Shown: positions 1-10,134, counted from the stretch's first letter. The stretch: 64,000 nt of DNA from Planctomycetia bacterium (GCA_030539035.1 JAUNSU010000004.1:1-64000); one strand, 5' to 3'. Notes: generated by a model not told the origin, from the letters alone. Translations and numbers: made by a program.

Positions 1-1674
1 GAACGCTATTTTTCAAGGAATCCCGATTACTGGCCGATCTTTCGTGATCCGGGTCTTTCTCATATTCTTCATTATACAAAAGAACCGCGAACGAATCTGG
101 AGCAGCTGGAGAATTACCCCGATCAGGAAAAGCTGCTTGACCGGATCAATACGGATTCGGATATCCCGGAAAGCTGCCGTTTCCCCGATTCCAAATCGAT
201 CGATCCTCTTTTGCTCTTTGCCGGTTCGCTTTCCAAGCAGTGGAATAATCCGGCCAGTGTGGAAAATGTGGTTACCATGCCCAGCGATCCCGCTTTATAC
301 GGATCGATGCTCGCAATGCTCGTCAATCCCAACCTGGTTTGCAGTGAATACAGCATAATGGCGAACAAGCTGGAGAAGCTGGTGATCCGCCGAATCGCAA
401 AATTGGCCGGATACGATCCCGATTGCGCAGGCGGTCTCTTTACTCAAGGGGGAACTTTCTGCAATTTATACGGCTATCTGTTCGGACTGCGCAAAGTGAT
501 CCCGGAATCGGAATCGCTCGGCTTCGACTCGATCAATAATTACCGGTTCATCTGTTCCCAAGGCGGACATTATTCGAACTATACGACTCTTTCCGTGATG
601 GGAGCGAACATCGCGGAAAAGAACATCCGGATCAAACTGGACAGCGCCAACCGGATGGATCTCGCGGATCTCGAAGAACAGCTCTCGGCCTGCTATCTTC
701 TCGGGTGCAAAGTTCCGACGATCATGCTTACCATGGGAACGACCGATTCATTCGGAATTGACCGCGTCAAACCGGTCTATGATCTTGTGGACCGTTTACA
801 CAAAAAATTTTACGCCAAGCTTCCCAAGCTCAATGCAAACAGCGGATCCGGTGAAGATCGCCGCCTTGTAAAACCGCATATCCATGTTGATTCCGCGATT
901 GGCTGGGCGATTCTCTTCTTCCTTGATTATGATTTCAAAAACAATCCGCTTTTCATCAATGCGCGGACGCTTGAGAATCTTTCGCAATATGTCGATCTCT
1001 TCAAGGAACTCAAATACGCCGATTCGTTCAGCGTTGATTTTCATAAATGGGGATACGTTCCTTACACCTCCAGTCTTGTAATGGTCAAGGACGATTCCTC
1101 TTTCCGCGCATTGGAACACGATCCGGAATACTACAGCTATTTCGACCGTTCGGAGATGGTTCACACGCATCTTCAGAGCACGGTGGAAGCGTCCCGGGGA
1201 GGTGCGGGGATCTTCGGAGCCTATTCCGCTCTTCAGTATCTGGGAATCGAAGGTTTTCAAATGCTCATTGCGCATACACTTCAGAATTCCGCATACTTTC
1301 GGCATGAGATCGAAAACGCGCCGGGCGCCGCTTTATTGACCCAATATAATTACGGGCCAAGCGTCACCTTCCGCCTTTTTGATCCTGATCGGATCCCGGA
1401 CGCAAAAAAAGAATGGGATTTCGAATCGAACGAATATGTCCGAACGATGGGACAATCCCGAATCAAAAGCAATTCCGATTATCATCGGTCTGTATTTGAA
1501 CGACGCGGCAAACAGCATCTGTATACAAGCTGGATCGAATTTGCCGCGCACACGAAATATGATGAAGAAGGAAAATTCATTCGGGTTCCCGGCGAAAAAG
1601 CCGTCTTCTTCAATCCGCTTACCTCGTATCAGGATATAGACGCTTTTATCCGTATTTTACACGGAAATGAATGA
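1..1674 (+). CDS. PLP-dependent group II decarboxylase (5' end outside window)
   Basis: The reading frame is open from base 1, so the gene is truncated by the window edge and the ATG at 211 is internal. The protein belongs to the pyridoxal-phosphate group II decarboxylases (glutamate, tyrosine, diaminobutyrate type). Visible marks are the glycine-rich GGLFTQGGTFCNLYG stretch that contacts the cofactor phosphate, the HVDSAIGWA segment with the aspartate expected to pair with the pyridine nitrogen, and DFHKWGY with the lysine expected to carry PLP. The substrate cannot be told from the sequence; CO2 release from an amino acid is the family reaction. The C-terminus is complete and a hairpin follows at 1697. 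Its neighbour on the other strand is convergent, so it is not in an operon with anything downstream. Confidence 0.85.
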   Translation, partial: ERYFSRNPDYWPIFRDPGLSHILHYTKEPRTNLEQLENYPDQEKLLDRINTDSDIPESCRFPDSKSIDPLLLFAGSLSKQWNNPASVENVVTMPSDPALYGSMLAMLVNPNLVCSEYSIMANKLEKLVIRRIAKLAGYDPDCAGGLFTQGGTFCNLYGYLFGLRKVIPESESLGFDSINNYRFICSQGGHYSNYTTLSVMGANIAEKNIRIKLDSANRMDLADLEEQLSACYLLGCKVPTIMLTMGTTDSFGIDRVKPVYDLVDRLHKKFYAKLPKLNANSGSGEDRRLVKPHIHVDSAIGWAILFFLDYDFKNNPLFINARTLENLSQYVDLFKELKYADSFSVDFHKWGYVPYTSSLVMVKDDSSFRALEHDPEYYSYFDRSEMVHTHLQSTVEASRGGAGIFGAYSALQYLGIEGFQMLIAHTLQNSAYFRHEIENAPGAALLTQYNYGPSVTFRLFDPDRIPDAKKEWDFESNEYVRTMGQSRIKSNSDYHRSVFERRGKQHLYTSWIEFAAHTKYDEEGKFIRVPGEKAVFFNPLTSYQDIDAFIRILHGNE

Positions 1675-1696
1675 TCGTTCCCGGACGGGGATAAAT

Positions 1697-1728
1697 CGCC
1701 TCTTGAGCGAACTGTTGTTCAAGAGGCG
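1697..1728 (+). terminator. Hairpin after the decarboxylase gene
   Basis: A 10-bp perfect stem (CGCCTCTTGA with TCAAGAGGCG) encloses a 12-base loop 22 bases after the stop codon at 1674. The tract after it is AT-rich but has only a weak T-run, so termination efficiency is uncertain. Confidence 0.55.
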
Positions 1729-1770
1729 GTAATAATTTTAATCATTCATACTGTAAAAATATTTTTGTTT

Positions 1771-1865
1771 GGAACCACGGATGAAATCAATATAAGATTC
1801 GGGGCTGATATTTTTGATGAAAACGTGTTTTTACCCAAAAAGTATCCGTGAAAATCCGTGGTTTC
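1771..1865. repeat. Imperfect inverted repeat with ACCACGGAT arms
   Basis: GGAACCACGGAT at 1771-1782 is matched by ATCCGTGGTTTC at 1854-1865 in inverted orientation, with a second copy of ATCCGTG at 1843-1849. It lies between two convergent genes. The wording resembles dispersed 'accacggat' intergenic repeats seen in many environmental genomes; whether it is repeated in this genome cannot be seen from one copy. Confidence 0.4.
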
Positions 1866-1889
1866 AAAATCGGTTATTTACAGTTTGAG

Positions 1890-4037
1890 TTAATCATTCC
1901 GTTTCTTTGCGAACGGACAATCATACAGACCGATCTTTTCGAACGGGATCTTTTCGAACCCGGCCTTGAGAGCAGGCGATTCCGGACGCAGATTGTAATT
2001 TCCGTTCTTTGCGTCAACAAAGCAGGGGTCGATTCCGATAATATTGTCCTTGAATTCGACATATTTTTTTGCTTTTTTCTCAACCGCGTCTCCTTGCCAA
2101 AGTCCTTTTGAGGAATCCCAGGGAATTCCGGCAATGATATTCCGGGCGATCAGATTTCCTTCGGGCGCTTTCGGTTCCCCGTCCAGAATTTTTGCCAACT
2201 TGGGATATTTGGTTCCGTAAGGAGCCTCTTTCCATTTGATTCCGGAGATCGTTCCTTTTGTATTCGCTTCGTTGATCCATCCGTCCGCACATCCATGAGC
2301 CCATCCGAGGGCCCGCGCGTCGACATGAACAGACGGTTTGCAATCGATAAAGATATTGTTGACAATACTGCAATCGCGGCCCCCGCCGATCATTGCGGCC
2401 CGGGTTGTTCGAACAAACAGATTTCCGACAATATCCGCGGATGAGAACATATCGTCCAGATAAACACCAACGCATCCCTTGTTCCGGAATCCGGATATAT
2501 CATGAAGATAATTGTTCTTGACCAAATTGCCGCGCATGGTCCAGTTCCGTCCGGAATAGATTGCCCCGGCATCGTTTGATTCAAAGCAGACATTGAAGAT
2601 CTCATTCAAAAGGATCTCCTGATCGTTTCCTCCGAAAAAAATGGCGGTGTGCGGCGCATTATAGATTTTATTATTGCAAACCCGGTTTCCAACGCCTCTG
2701 CATGTGATCCCGCCCGCATACATTCGCTGAATACGGCCGAAATCGTGAATATCATTGTTCTTGACAATGCAATTTCCAGGTGTAAGGGAATTGCGGTCTC
2801 CTCCGCTGATCGTGATCCCCCCTTTGCCCATTTGACAGAGATGGCAGCCGTAAACGGACTGATTCTTTCCATACATGCTGATCGCAAATCCGCCGACATT
2901 TTTGACAGTACATCCCGCGATCAGATTTCCTTCTCCGTTTTGAACATCAATCGCTGTATTCCGACAGCCTTCGAGAGTAAATCCGTAAAAGATCACATTG
3001 GAAGCGGAAACCATTTTTACAGCATTTTTGAGGTTTGTGATCATAAGGGAATTCTTTTCGATCTTGCCCGTCGGATAGAGGAAGAGAAGGCCTTTGTCCC
3101 GATCGATGTAAAATTCTCCGGGCTCATCAAGTTCCGAAAGGAGATTGTAAGCATAGAACCATTGTTTAAGCCGGTATCCGTAAGTATGGTAAGGGGGAGC
3201 GACTTTGATCATTCCGGAATTGGGATCAATGGAAACGATCTTTTGGCGCTGATCGGCCCAATCCCAAAACCAGTATCCGTGGACCCAGGGATCCTTTTCC
3301 TTTTTCCAGTGGAAAATTCTTTGATCATCCGTTTGAAAAAATCCTTCCTTGATCCCTTTTGTCCCTCGAATGTCCTGTTCGTTTGTTCCTTCTTTTTGCA
3401 AACCGGTGATTTTCATAAACCCTTCATTCGGGTATCGGGAAAGGTGATAAGAAGTATCCTTCAAGAAGATTTCGGCACCTCCTCCGGCCGGTGATCCGAA
3501 CTCGCTGATCCCGATTTTTTTCAGATCGATTTGAACGACTTTGTCCCGGATCTCCGGTTTAAGCAGATCGACTGCAGCGGGATCGGAGACTTTTTCCGGA
3601 TTATTCAAATACTTGCCCGCGAGCAGACGAACTTCTTCACCTTCCGCGGCCCGCCAAATCACTGGAGCCTGATCGGTTCCTCCATCCTGAGAAGCGAACT
3701 CCAAAGCATGATCCAGCTCATAGATCCCGCCGCGAACAACGATCACAATCGGTTTATTTCGATCTTTCAGCGAACGTGCGGCCCTTTTTGCCCGATCCAG
3801 TGTGAGGAACGGACCGTCTGTTCCATCGGCAGCCGGATCGGCCAAGTGTCCGCTCCACTGATCATTTCCTTTCAGGGAAACAAAGAAGGTTCCCGATTTT
3901 GCGGAAGCAAGCTGATCGAGCCGGGCCGAAAGAACCGCTTCCTTCGAATCGGCCTTCGAATCTGCTTGTCCGGCAAGCGGATTCCAAATAAAGATCGCAA
4001 CAAAAATCAGTCCCGACAGACAATGTCGAATGTTCAT
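1890..4037 (-). CDS. Secreted right-handed parallel beta-helix protein
   Basis: A 715-residue protein with an N-terminal signal peptide (hydrophobic stretch LSGLIFVAIFIW). The early FVSLKGNDQWSG segment followed by DGTDGPFLTLDRAKRAAR and VVRGGIYEL is the usual entry of polysaccharide-active beta-helix proteins (pectate lyase, epimerase or galactosidase-like folds). The middle part is full of short N-rich turns (for example NLIAGCTVKNVGGFAI, RNTAIDVQNGEGN), as expected for stacked helix rungs. Catalytic activity cannot be assigned. The start is placed at 4037 because AGAGGAA lies 6 bases upstream; an ATG at 4058 lacks this spacing. It follows ilvB on the same strand by about 30 bases, probably by co-orientation rather than function. 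A role on uronate-containing glycans is inferred from the fold and the sugar genes elsewhere in the window. Confidence 0.75.
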   Translation of the reverse strand: MNIRHCLSGLIFVAIFIWNPLAGQADSKADSKEAVLSARLDQLASAKSGTFFVSLKGNDQWSGHLADPAADGTDGPFLTLDRAKRAARSLKDRNKPIVIVVRGGIYELDHALEFASQDGGTDQAPVIWRAAEGEEVRLLAGKYLNNPEKVSDPAAVDLLKPEIRDKVVQIDLKKIGISEFGSPAGGGAEIFLKDTSYHLSRYPNEGFMKITGLQKEGTNEQDIRGTKGIKEGFFQTDDQRIFHWKKEKDPWVHGYWFWDWADQRQKIVSIDPNSGMIKVAPPYHTYGYRLKQWFYAYNLLSELDEPGEFYIDRDKGLLFLYPTGKIEKNSLMITNLKNAVKMVSASNVIFYGFTLEGCRNTAIDVQNGEGNLIAGCTVKNVGGFAISMYGKNQSVYGCHLCQMGKGGITISGGDRNSLTPGNCIVKNNDIHDFGRIQRMYAGGITCRGVGNRVCNNKIYNAPHTAIFFGGNDQEILLNEIFNVCFESNDAGAIYSGRNWTMRGNLVKNNYLHDISGFRNKGCVGVYLDDMFSSADIVGNLFVRTTRAAMIGGGRDCSIVNNIFIDCKPSVHVDARALGWAHGCADGWINEANTKGTISGIKWKEAPYGTKYPKLAKILDGEPKAPEGNLIARNIIAGIPWDSSKGLWQGDAVEKKAKKYVEFKDNIIGIDPCFVDAKNGNYNLRPESPALKAGFEKIPFEKIGLYDCPFAKKRND

Positions 4038-4068
4038 TGGCAATTCCTCTTCTTTCATTTTCTCTGGA

Positions 4069-5859
4069 TTATTTGGTAATGATATTTTCGACCGATCCGC
4101 CCGGCGGGGTCATCGGAAGCACATGTTCGCCGTAAGGAACATTGACTTCAAGCAGAAAGGGACCGTCCGCGTCGAGCATTTCACAAATTGCATCGCTCAA
4201 TTCTTCTTTTTTGGAAACCGATCGCGATTTCCATCCGTAGGATCGCGCGATTCCCGGATAATCAGGGTATCGGACTTTCGGAGTGATCCCGTCTCCATTT
4301 CCCTGAGCTTCCGGATCATCGATGAATCCGAGATAAGTATTTCCGCGATTCGCTCCATGAAAACGATCTTCCCACTGCATTACCATTCCGAGATGCTGAT
4401 TGTTCATCAGCATTACTTTTACCGGGATCTTCTCCGTGCAGCAGGTCGCCATTTCCTGAATATTCATTTGAAAACTTCCATCACCGTCGACATCGACGAC
4501 AATTCGATCGGGACAGGCAACTTTTACTCCCATCGCGGCCGGAAGACCGAATCCCATTGTTCCGAGTCCGCAGCTGGAGATCCATGTTCGCGGTTTGGAA
4601 AAATGATAGAACTGCGCGGTCCACATTTGATGCTGGCCCACTCCTGTTGCAATGATCACATTCCGGTCTTTCGCCTTTTTCCAAAGTTCTTCGATCGCGG
4701 CTTCCGGAAGAATATACGGAGAATGATGATCATAGGCGAGCGGAAATTCCTTCTTCCATTCCTCAATGGACTGATACCAGGGATTCAGATCTTTTTTGAC
4801 TTTATTTTCCAATAAACCGTTGATTTTCTGAAAGACCTTTTTCAAATCGGCGATCAGCGGAATATTCGCTTTTTTCACCTTATTGATCTCCGCGGGATCA
4901 ATATCGATGTGGATCACTTTCGCCGATTTCGCGAATTCGGATACTTTCCCGGTGATCCTGTCGCTGAATCGGACACCGCACGCGAGCAGAAGATCCGAGT
5001 GATAAACGGCCCGATTGGCGTAAACTGTTCCATGCATTCCGATCATTCCCAAAGAAAGCGGATGATCTGTTGGAAAAGCGGCGAGCGCGGGAAGGGTCTT
5101 CGCGACGGGAAACCCGGTTTTTTCCGCAAACGATCGGATCTCTTCCGACGCATCGGCCGTGATCACCCCGCCGCCGATCAGCAGAACAGGGCGAGCCGCT
5201 TCTCCGATACATTCCGCAATTTGCGATAAAGTTTTCGGATCCGGGTCGGGAGCCTCCGCACAGTATCCGGGAAGATTCATTTCCGCGTCGAAATCCGGAT
5301 AGCATTGGGAAACGAGGACATCCTTGGGCAAGTCGATCAGGACAGGGCCGGGGCGGCCTGTCGTTGCAATATAAATTGCCTCTTTCATTACACGCACAAT
5401 ATCTTTAACGTCCGTGATCAGGCAATGATGTTTGGTAATACTGCGGCAAACTTCGGTCATCGGCGTTTCTTGAAATCCATCCGATCCGATCGTTCCCGTG
5501 TTTACCTGTCCGGTAATCGCCAACAGGGGAATACTGTCGAGCTTTGCGTCCGCGATGCTGGTGATCAAATTGGTTGCGCCGGGACCGCTTGTCGCCATGC
5601 AAACCCCCAATTTTCCGGTTGCGCGCGCATATCCCTGCGCCGCGAATCCGCCTCCCTGCTCATGCCGGGGAAGAATCACGCGGATCTTGTCCCGATATCG
5701 GGTCAACGTCTGATGCAGGGGCATGGTAACCGCGCCCGGATACGCAAAGACCACCGATACCCCGGATCGGATCAGCATTTGCGCAATAATATCCGTTCCA
5801 GACATCATTCGATTATCGGTTTTACCGGAAACACTGTTCGTTTTTTTAATTTGATTCAC
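4069..5859 (-). CDS. ilvB: Acetolactate synthase large subunit-like ThDP enzyme
   Basis: A 596-residue thiamine-diphosphate enzyme with all three domains of acetohydroxyacid synthase: the N-terminal PYR domain with the active-site glutamate in PRHEQGGGFAAQGYARA and the TSGPGATNLIT segment, a central domain with RPVLLIGGGV, and the C-terminal ThDP domain with GDGSFQMNIQEM...MNNQHLGMV. Family role: condensation of pyruvate with pyruvate or 2-oxobutyrate at the start of branched-chain amino acid synthesis. The start is a GTG at 5859 with AAGGAGAT 6 bases upstream. No small regulatory subunit gene (ilvN) or ilvC is adjacent, which is unusual for the biosynthetic enzyme; another ThDP carboligase role is possible but the match to the AHAS class is strong. 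Confidence 0.85.
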   Translation of the reverse strand: MNQIKKTNSVSGKTDNRMMSGTDIIAQMLIRSGVSVVFAYPGAVTMPLHQTLTRYRDKIRVILPRHEQGGGFAAQGYARATGKLGVCMATSGPGATNLITSIADAKLDSIPLLAITGQVNTGTIGSDGFQETPMTEVCRSITKHHCLITDVKDIVRVMKEAIYIATTGRPGPVLIDLPKDVLVSQCYPDFDAEMNLPGYCAEAPDPDPKTLSQIAECIGEAARPVLLIGGGVITADASEEIRSFAEKTGFPVAKTLPALAAFPTDHPLSLGMIGMHGTVYANRAVYHSDLLLACGVRFSDRITGKVSEFAKSAKVIHIDIDPAEINKVKKANIPLIADLKKVFQKINGLLENKVKKDLNPWYQSIEEWKKEFPLAYDHHSPYILPEAAIEELWKKAKDRNVIIATGVGQHQMWTAQFYHFSKPRTWISSCGLGTMGFGLPAAMGVKVACPDRIVVDVDGDGSFQMNIQEMATCCTEKIPVKVMLMNNQHLGMVMQWEDRFHGANRGNTYLGFIDDPEAQGNGDGITPKVRYPDYPGIARSYGWKSRSVSKKEELSDAICEMLDADGPFLLEVNVPYGEHVLPMTPPGGSVENIITK

Positions 5860-5974
5860 GTATATCTCCTTGTCCGCTTTTGCAGTCTGGGTTCAATCAT
5901 TGCCTTTACGTTTTTTCGATCAGATTATCGATCTTTCTCTTTAGAATTCCTCTTATTCCAACTTTACCATTCGA

Positions 5975-7489
5975 TCAATCCGCGGATGAAAACGAGATCT
6001 CATCCGGGGAAGGGAGCAATTTTTCCATTATTCGAAGGAGCTTTGACCGGTCTTTTTCTTCATTGGAATTTTTTTCTCCCGCAAAATACTTCAATCCCCG
6101 ATTGAAGAGAGAAAGATCGTTTTTCTTCAGAATCTCATCTGTAAAGGCGATCAACTCTTTATCTTCAATTCGCTCCGGGTTCAGGGAGACGGAAACCTGT
6201 ACACCGTCTTCCAGAGCTTTTCCCCGCGCCTGAAGTTTTCTTACCAGCTGGACTGCCCGGGCCAAGAGCAGAAGCAGGACATCTTTTTGCGGAGTAATGG
6301 TAATGATCTTTTTATGTTTATCGTAGGAAAAATGATGAAAGCCGTTGATTCCGGAACCGACAAGTCCGCCGATCATTCCTCCGATCACGGTTCCTGTTCC
6401 CAGGGAAAGACCGGCAAACGCGATATCAAGGGCAAGTCCGATCCCGGCACCGACAGCCGCTCCGGTTGTCGCTCCGGACAAATACTTCTTCCAGGCATCC
6501 GATCCGAAAAGATCATTCGCTTCCCGATCAATCGACGAAAGGGGAAGAACCATTCGTTCGAGAATTCCCGGTTTGAAATCCCAGGCCGCCAAGATATCGA
6601 TATGCGCCTGATGTTCCCTGATAAAGATCTCTTTATTGAATTCATCGGCAAGTTCCTTGCGCGCGATCTCCCTGTCGTCCGGAGAAATGTCCCCTCTGCT
6701 TTTGCGAACGGACGCGGTATTCAGAATAAAATCGGCAATGATCCCGCGGGACCGTTCCATGCGGCGGCGCTCGCGGACTTGTCGATCCTGGATCTCCAAT
6801 TTCAAAATTTTATGCGCGATCGGATCCAATACATGAACGAGGATCTTTTCGAACAGCTCCACTTCATTGCTGAAATTTCTTCTGTGCGCATCATAGATCT
6901 GATACAAATAAAGTTTATATCGGCGAAGTTCTTCGATCCAGTCCTTTCGAAAAAGATCGGCCTCTTCGCCCGGATTGAGCAGCTTGCCGGACGCGTTGAC
7001 ATTATTGAACAGAACGATGATCGGCTTTCCTGCATTGGAGAGAAGACTTAAAGTATCCTGTGTCAACGACTGCTTTGGCGATTCCATCATATTGGCGACA
7101 TAGATCACAATATCGGATCGGACCACTTCCTTCCAGGCCTTGATATCATGCCGGAAATTATCATCGAGTCCGGCAACCGTCTTCAGAATATGATCGGGCT
7201 TCAAAAGATCCGGGGATAATTTTCCGCCGTTGTTTTCTTCCAGCCGTTCAAGGAGTTCTCCGGACATTTGAAATCCGGGCGTATCCACAAGCTGAAGAAG
7301 TTCGACGCCTTTATACATCACCTTTTGGATCTCGACAAGAACGGTTGTTCCCGCACGGGCATTCACCTGGCCGAATGTCGGATCCGCGGTCAATGTCCGC
7401 AGAACCGATGTCTTTCCTTCATTGGTCGGACCGATCACCGAGATCACGACCGGTTTTAATTTTTGCAATTCTTCACTGGTTGCCCGCAT
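5975..7489 (-). CDS. GTPase with DUF3482-like C-terminal domain
   Basis: A 504-residue GTP-binding protein. The P-loop GPTNEGKTS is at residues 20-28, switch threonines lie in RAGTT, and DTPG is at 69-72. The G4 position reads VLFNNVNASG rather than the canonical NKxD, so base specificity is not assured. A glycine-rich hydrophobic stretch (about residues 345-390, AAVGAGIGLALDIAFAGL...) may insert in or touch the membrane. The architecture matches GTPases with a DUF3482 C-terminus, which in proteobacteria are encoded next to DUF2868 membrane proteins. The upstream gene here is such a DUF2868-type protein, 47 bases away. Its cellular role is unknown. Confidence 0.75.
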   Translation of the reverse strand: MRATSEELQKLKPVVISVIGPTNEGKTSVLRTLTADPTFGQVNARAGTTVLVEIQKVMYKGVELLQLVDTPGFQMSGELLERLEENNGGKLSPDLLKPDHILKTVAGLDDNFRHDIKAWKEVVRSDIVIYVANMMESPKQSLTQDTLSLLSNAGKPIIVLFNNVNASGKLLNPGEEADLFRKDWIEELRRYKLYLYQIYDAHRRNFSNEVELFEKILVHVLDPIAHKILKLEIQDRQVRERRRMERSRGIIADFILNTASVRKSRGDISPDDREIARKELADEFNKEIFIREHQAHIDILAAWDFKPGILERMVLPLSSIDREANDLFGSDAWKKYLSGATTGAAVGAGIGLALDIAFAGLSLGTGTVIGGMIGGLVGSGINGFHHFSYDKHKKIITITPQKDVLLLLLARAVQLVRKLQARGKALEDGVQVSVSLNPERIEDKELIAFTDEILKKNDLSLFNRGLKYFAGEKNSNEEKDRSKLLRIMEKLLPSPDEISFSSAD

Positions 7490-7536
7490 ATTATTCCCAA
7501 TCTCATTATTGTATTTTCAGCAAATATCAAAAATCA

Positions 7537-10134
7537 TTATTTTCCTGATTCGATCCTGTCGAGATTCTCCCGATTGACCCGAATTTGATCCAGAACACGA
7601 TTGATCTCTTCCATGGTATCCAGAAGCGACTCATCTATAGGCGCAAGGATCTTCGGAAGAAGATCGGCAATGATCTCTTCCGATCGCCCTTGCAATTCAA
7701 AAATCAAAGTCCAAACCGCTCCAGTACAAACGAGAGAATTGACCATGGGAACCCGACCCGTTGAATCCGTTTTTTGATCCTCTTCGGCGATCTGTCCGGA
7801 AAAAAAGCCGGTCAACTCCTTTTTGATCCGATCTTTGACCGAGGAAAACGAGGCGGGGATCATGGATCCGATCAGAGCTCCTGTCCCTCCTGCCGCAAGA
7901 GAAGCCGGCAAGATCGTCCCCAGGCTTCCGACAAGTCCGGCAACCGACGCAAGAGTAATCGTTCCTCCGATCAGGGGAGCGGCCGCGGCCGCCAACGGCA
8001 AGGCGGCTCCCGTCAATCCGACTGCAATCGCACATCGGGGACTCAATTTGGAACAAAAGCCTTTTACTTTTTCGATCATCTCCGCCGAAGGAAGGATCTT
8101 CGTTTTCAGTTCTTCCAGATCAGTGATTTCCGGGATCTGTGATTGAAGCCGGTTAATCATACCGGGATCCATCGACGTCTTTTCCGAAATATAATCGCGG
8201 CATCGGTTCAAAAATGATTCACTTTCCGCGCTGTAAATATTCCGAATCGTCTGATAGAGCCGAAGTTCCCGTTCGTAATCCTCATTTTCCTCTTTTGAAA
8301 GATCGTCCGATTTGGATCTTTCGAAGACCTTTTCGCATTCCTTTCGAATCGAAAGAAAAGCCTGATCCATTTTATCCAGCTCATTTCCGGAAGACCGCAC
8401 AGTCCGCTGCTGAATGATTGCGGCGATCTGTTCCCGCGGACCGGGAAGATTCAATTCATGATCAAAGCAGGTAATCGTTTCCACTCGAACATTGAGCTGA
8501 TGCCGGATCTTCCGGATCCGCTCTTCCCAATCGGAAATTCGCTGCTGAATACTATCCGGATCACCATGAAATTTTTGCCGAAGTCTTTCTCCGCATGAAA
8601 GAATGATGAAAAATTCTGCCTGCGGCGCATTTTGGATCAATTCTTCCAAAAAGAGGAGAAATTGACGGGCCGGAGGAAAACTACTGTCGGTCAAAAGAAG
8701 ACAGGTCCGAATCCGTTGTCCGATCTCATGAAATTGATCGAGGAAATTTCTCTTCATTTCCCGATTGACAACGATATTGCCGAAGATCTCTTTTTTCGCT
8801 TTTTTGCCGAGGATCTGATCCCAGATCTCCCGATCCATATCCGCATCGTATCCCAGAGCAACAGACAATTCAGGAACATTGACCGAATTGGGAGCATCGG
8901 CGGAATCCGCAGGCTTCCTTGCGGGAACGGTCTGTTCAACCGGAATGAGGAACTCTTTTTCTTCCATTTTCGGAAGATCCAAAGGAGAAGGAAGATGATC
9001 CGATTCTTCAATGATCTTTTCCGATCGGATATCGCTGTCGTTTTGTTCTTCCTCCTCAATGATCTTTTTAAAATAAGGATCGTCGAGATCCGGATCGAAT
9101 TCTTTGAGTGATCTTCGAAAGAGTCCATAATAGATCAGTGCGAGAAAACCTCGCGGAAAGACGGAATAAAAGAGAACGGAAAAAAGCACGAACCAGGACC
9201 AATGCCGCCGTATTTGGCTCTGATGAGCCCCCTCCCCTTTCTCTGTTCCAGCCTTCTTCTCAAAAAGGGACTGGATATCATCTTCCGTCGGTTTGGCAAA
9301 ATGAGGAAAAGGCTTTGAAAGAATTCCGGTTAGTTGCCGCGTTTCATCGATCGAACTCAATGAAGTTTTCCAGCGGTATCGATATTCATTCCCCTGCATT
9401 TGAATCATGAGGCAGATAAGCAGAAAAAAGGAAAGGATCAACCAGAAGAAATGGGAATACAAACCGCTCAGGCAAAAGATCGGTTCCCGTTTATGCACCA
9501 GATAATCGACAAAAGAAGGAATGATTTTCTGTCGATCGTCTTTTCCGCCGGAAGAGGTTTCCCGATCCCGGTAAAAAAAACGGATCAGTCCGATTATACC
9601 CGATCCCGCAAGAGAGGAACAGCGGTCCAGCCAGCTCGCCTGCCGGTTTGATCCTGTTCGATTCCGAAAGAACAGAAAAAGAAACAGGGACTGAATTCCC
9701 GAAAGGATCAGGAAGAAAAAAGACAAACAGAGGAAAAACAATTGCAACGCAACGAACCAGAAAAACGGACCGGCAAGATTGACTTCATCCGTTCCGAGCA
9801 TATTGATCGCCTTGGCCAGCGGAAGAAGAAACATTCCGAACAGCAGGATCAATCCCAATCCGGTAAAGAAGATTCCCTTCACTGTGTTCCGAATCGTCCG
9901 TCCCGAGATATTGTATTGGGGAAGAACCTGTTCCGCACGATGAACAAGGAACTCGTAAGGACGAAGCAGCCGCCCGGAAGCGTCCTTGTCCGCGTCAATG
10001 GAATACTCTGCTTTCTTTCCCGGCTCTTTTCGGTCTTTTTCAAGAAGGCGAAGGCATTGAACCATCAGGGAACCAAAGACGGAACTTTTTTCCCGGATCG
10101 GATCGGATCCCATGTTTTTATTCTGTTCGACCAT
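7537..10134 (-). CDS. DUF2868-like membrane protein, partner of the DUF3482 GTPase
   Basis: An 865-residue protein with clustered membrane segments: two near residues 86-110 and 122-150, another near 220, another around 310-335, and a long glycine/alanine-rich hydrophobic stretch near residues 720-790 (PLAAAAAPLIGGT...). Between them are long charged segments; the middle one (IILSCGERLRQ) resembles the DUF2868 family. The start at 10134 is an ATG lying inside the end of the previous gene (17-base overlap), with GGAAAGG upstream. The pair DUF2868-DUF3482 is conserved in distant bacteria but has no established function. Assignment is by recall of architecture and gene order, not by a profile search. 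Confidence 0.6.
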   Translation of the reverse strand: MVEQNKNMGSDPIREKSSVFGSLMVQCLRLLEKDRKEPGKKAEYSIDADKDASGRLLRPYEFLVHRAEQVLPQYNISGRTIRNTVKGIFFTGLGLILLFGMFLLPLAKAINMLGTDEVNLAGPFFWFVALQLFFLCLSFFFLILSGIQSLFLFLFFRNRTGSNRQASWLDRCSSLAGSGIIGLIRFFYRDRETSSGGKDDRQKIIPSFVDYLVHKREPIFCLSGLYSHFFWLILSFFLLICLMIQMQGNEYRYRWKTSLSSIDETRQLTGILSKPFPHFAKPTEDDIQSLFEKKAGTEKGEGAHQSQIRRHWSWFVLFSVLFYSVFPRGFLALIYYGLFRRSLKEFDPDLDDPYFKKIIEEEEQNDSDIRSEKIIEESDHLPSPLDLPKMEEKEFLIPVEQTVPARKPADSADAPNSVNVPELSVALGYDADMDREIWDQILGKKAKKEIFGNIVVNREMKRNFLDQFHEIGQRIRTCLLLTDSSFPPARQFLLFLEELIQNAPQAEFFIILSCGERLRQKFHGDPDSIQQRISDWEERIRKIRHQLNVRVETITCFDHELNLPGPREQIAAIIQQRTVRSSGNELDKMDQAFLSIRKECEKVFERSKSDDLSKEENEDYERELRLYQTIRNIYSAESESFLNRCRDYISEKTSMDPGMINRLQSQIPEITDLEELKTKILPSAEMIEKVKGFCSKLSPRCAIAVGLTGAALPLAAAAAPLIGGTITLASVAGLVGSLGTILPASLAAGGTGALIGSMIPASFSSVKDRIKKELTGFFSGQIAEEDQKTDSTGRVPMVNSLVCTGAVWTLIFELQGRSEEIIADLLPKILAPIDESLLDTMEEINRVLDQIRVNRENLDRIESGK

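Noticed and set aside
2649-3494. 281-codon open frame opposite the beta-helix gene
   Set aside because: Antisense to a coherent secreted protein and without a ribosome-binding site or recognisable motif.
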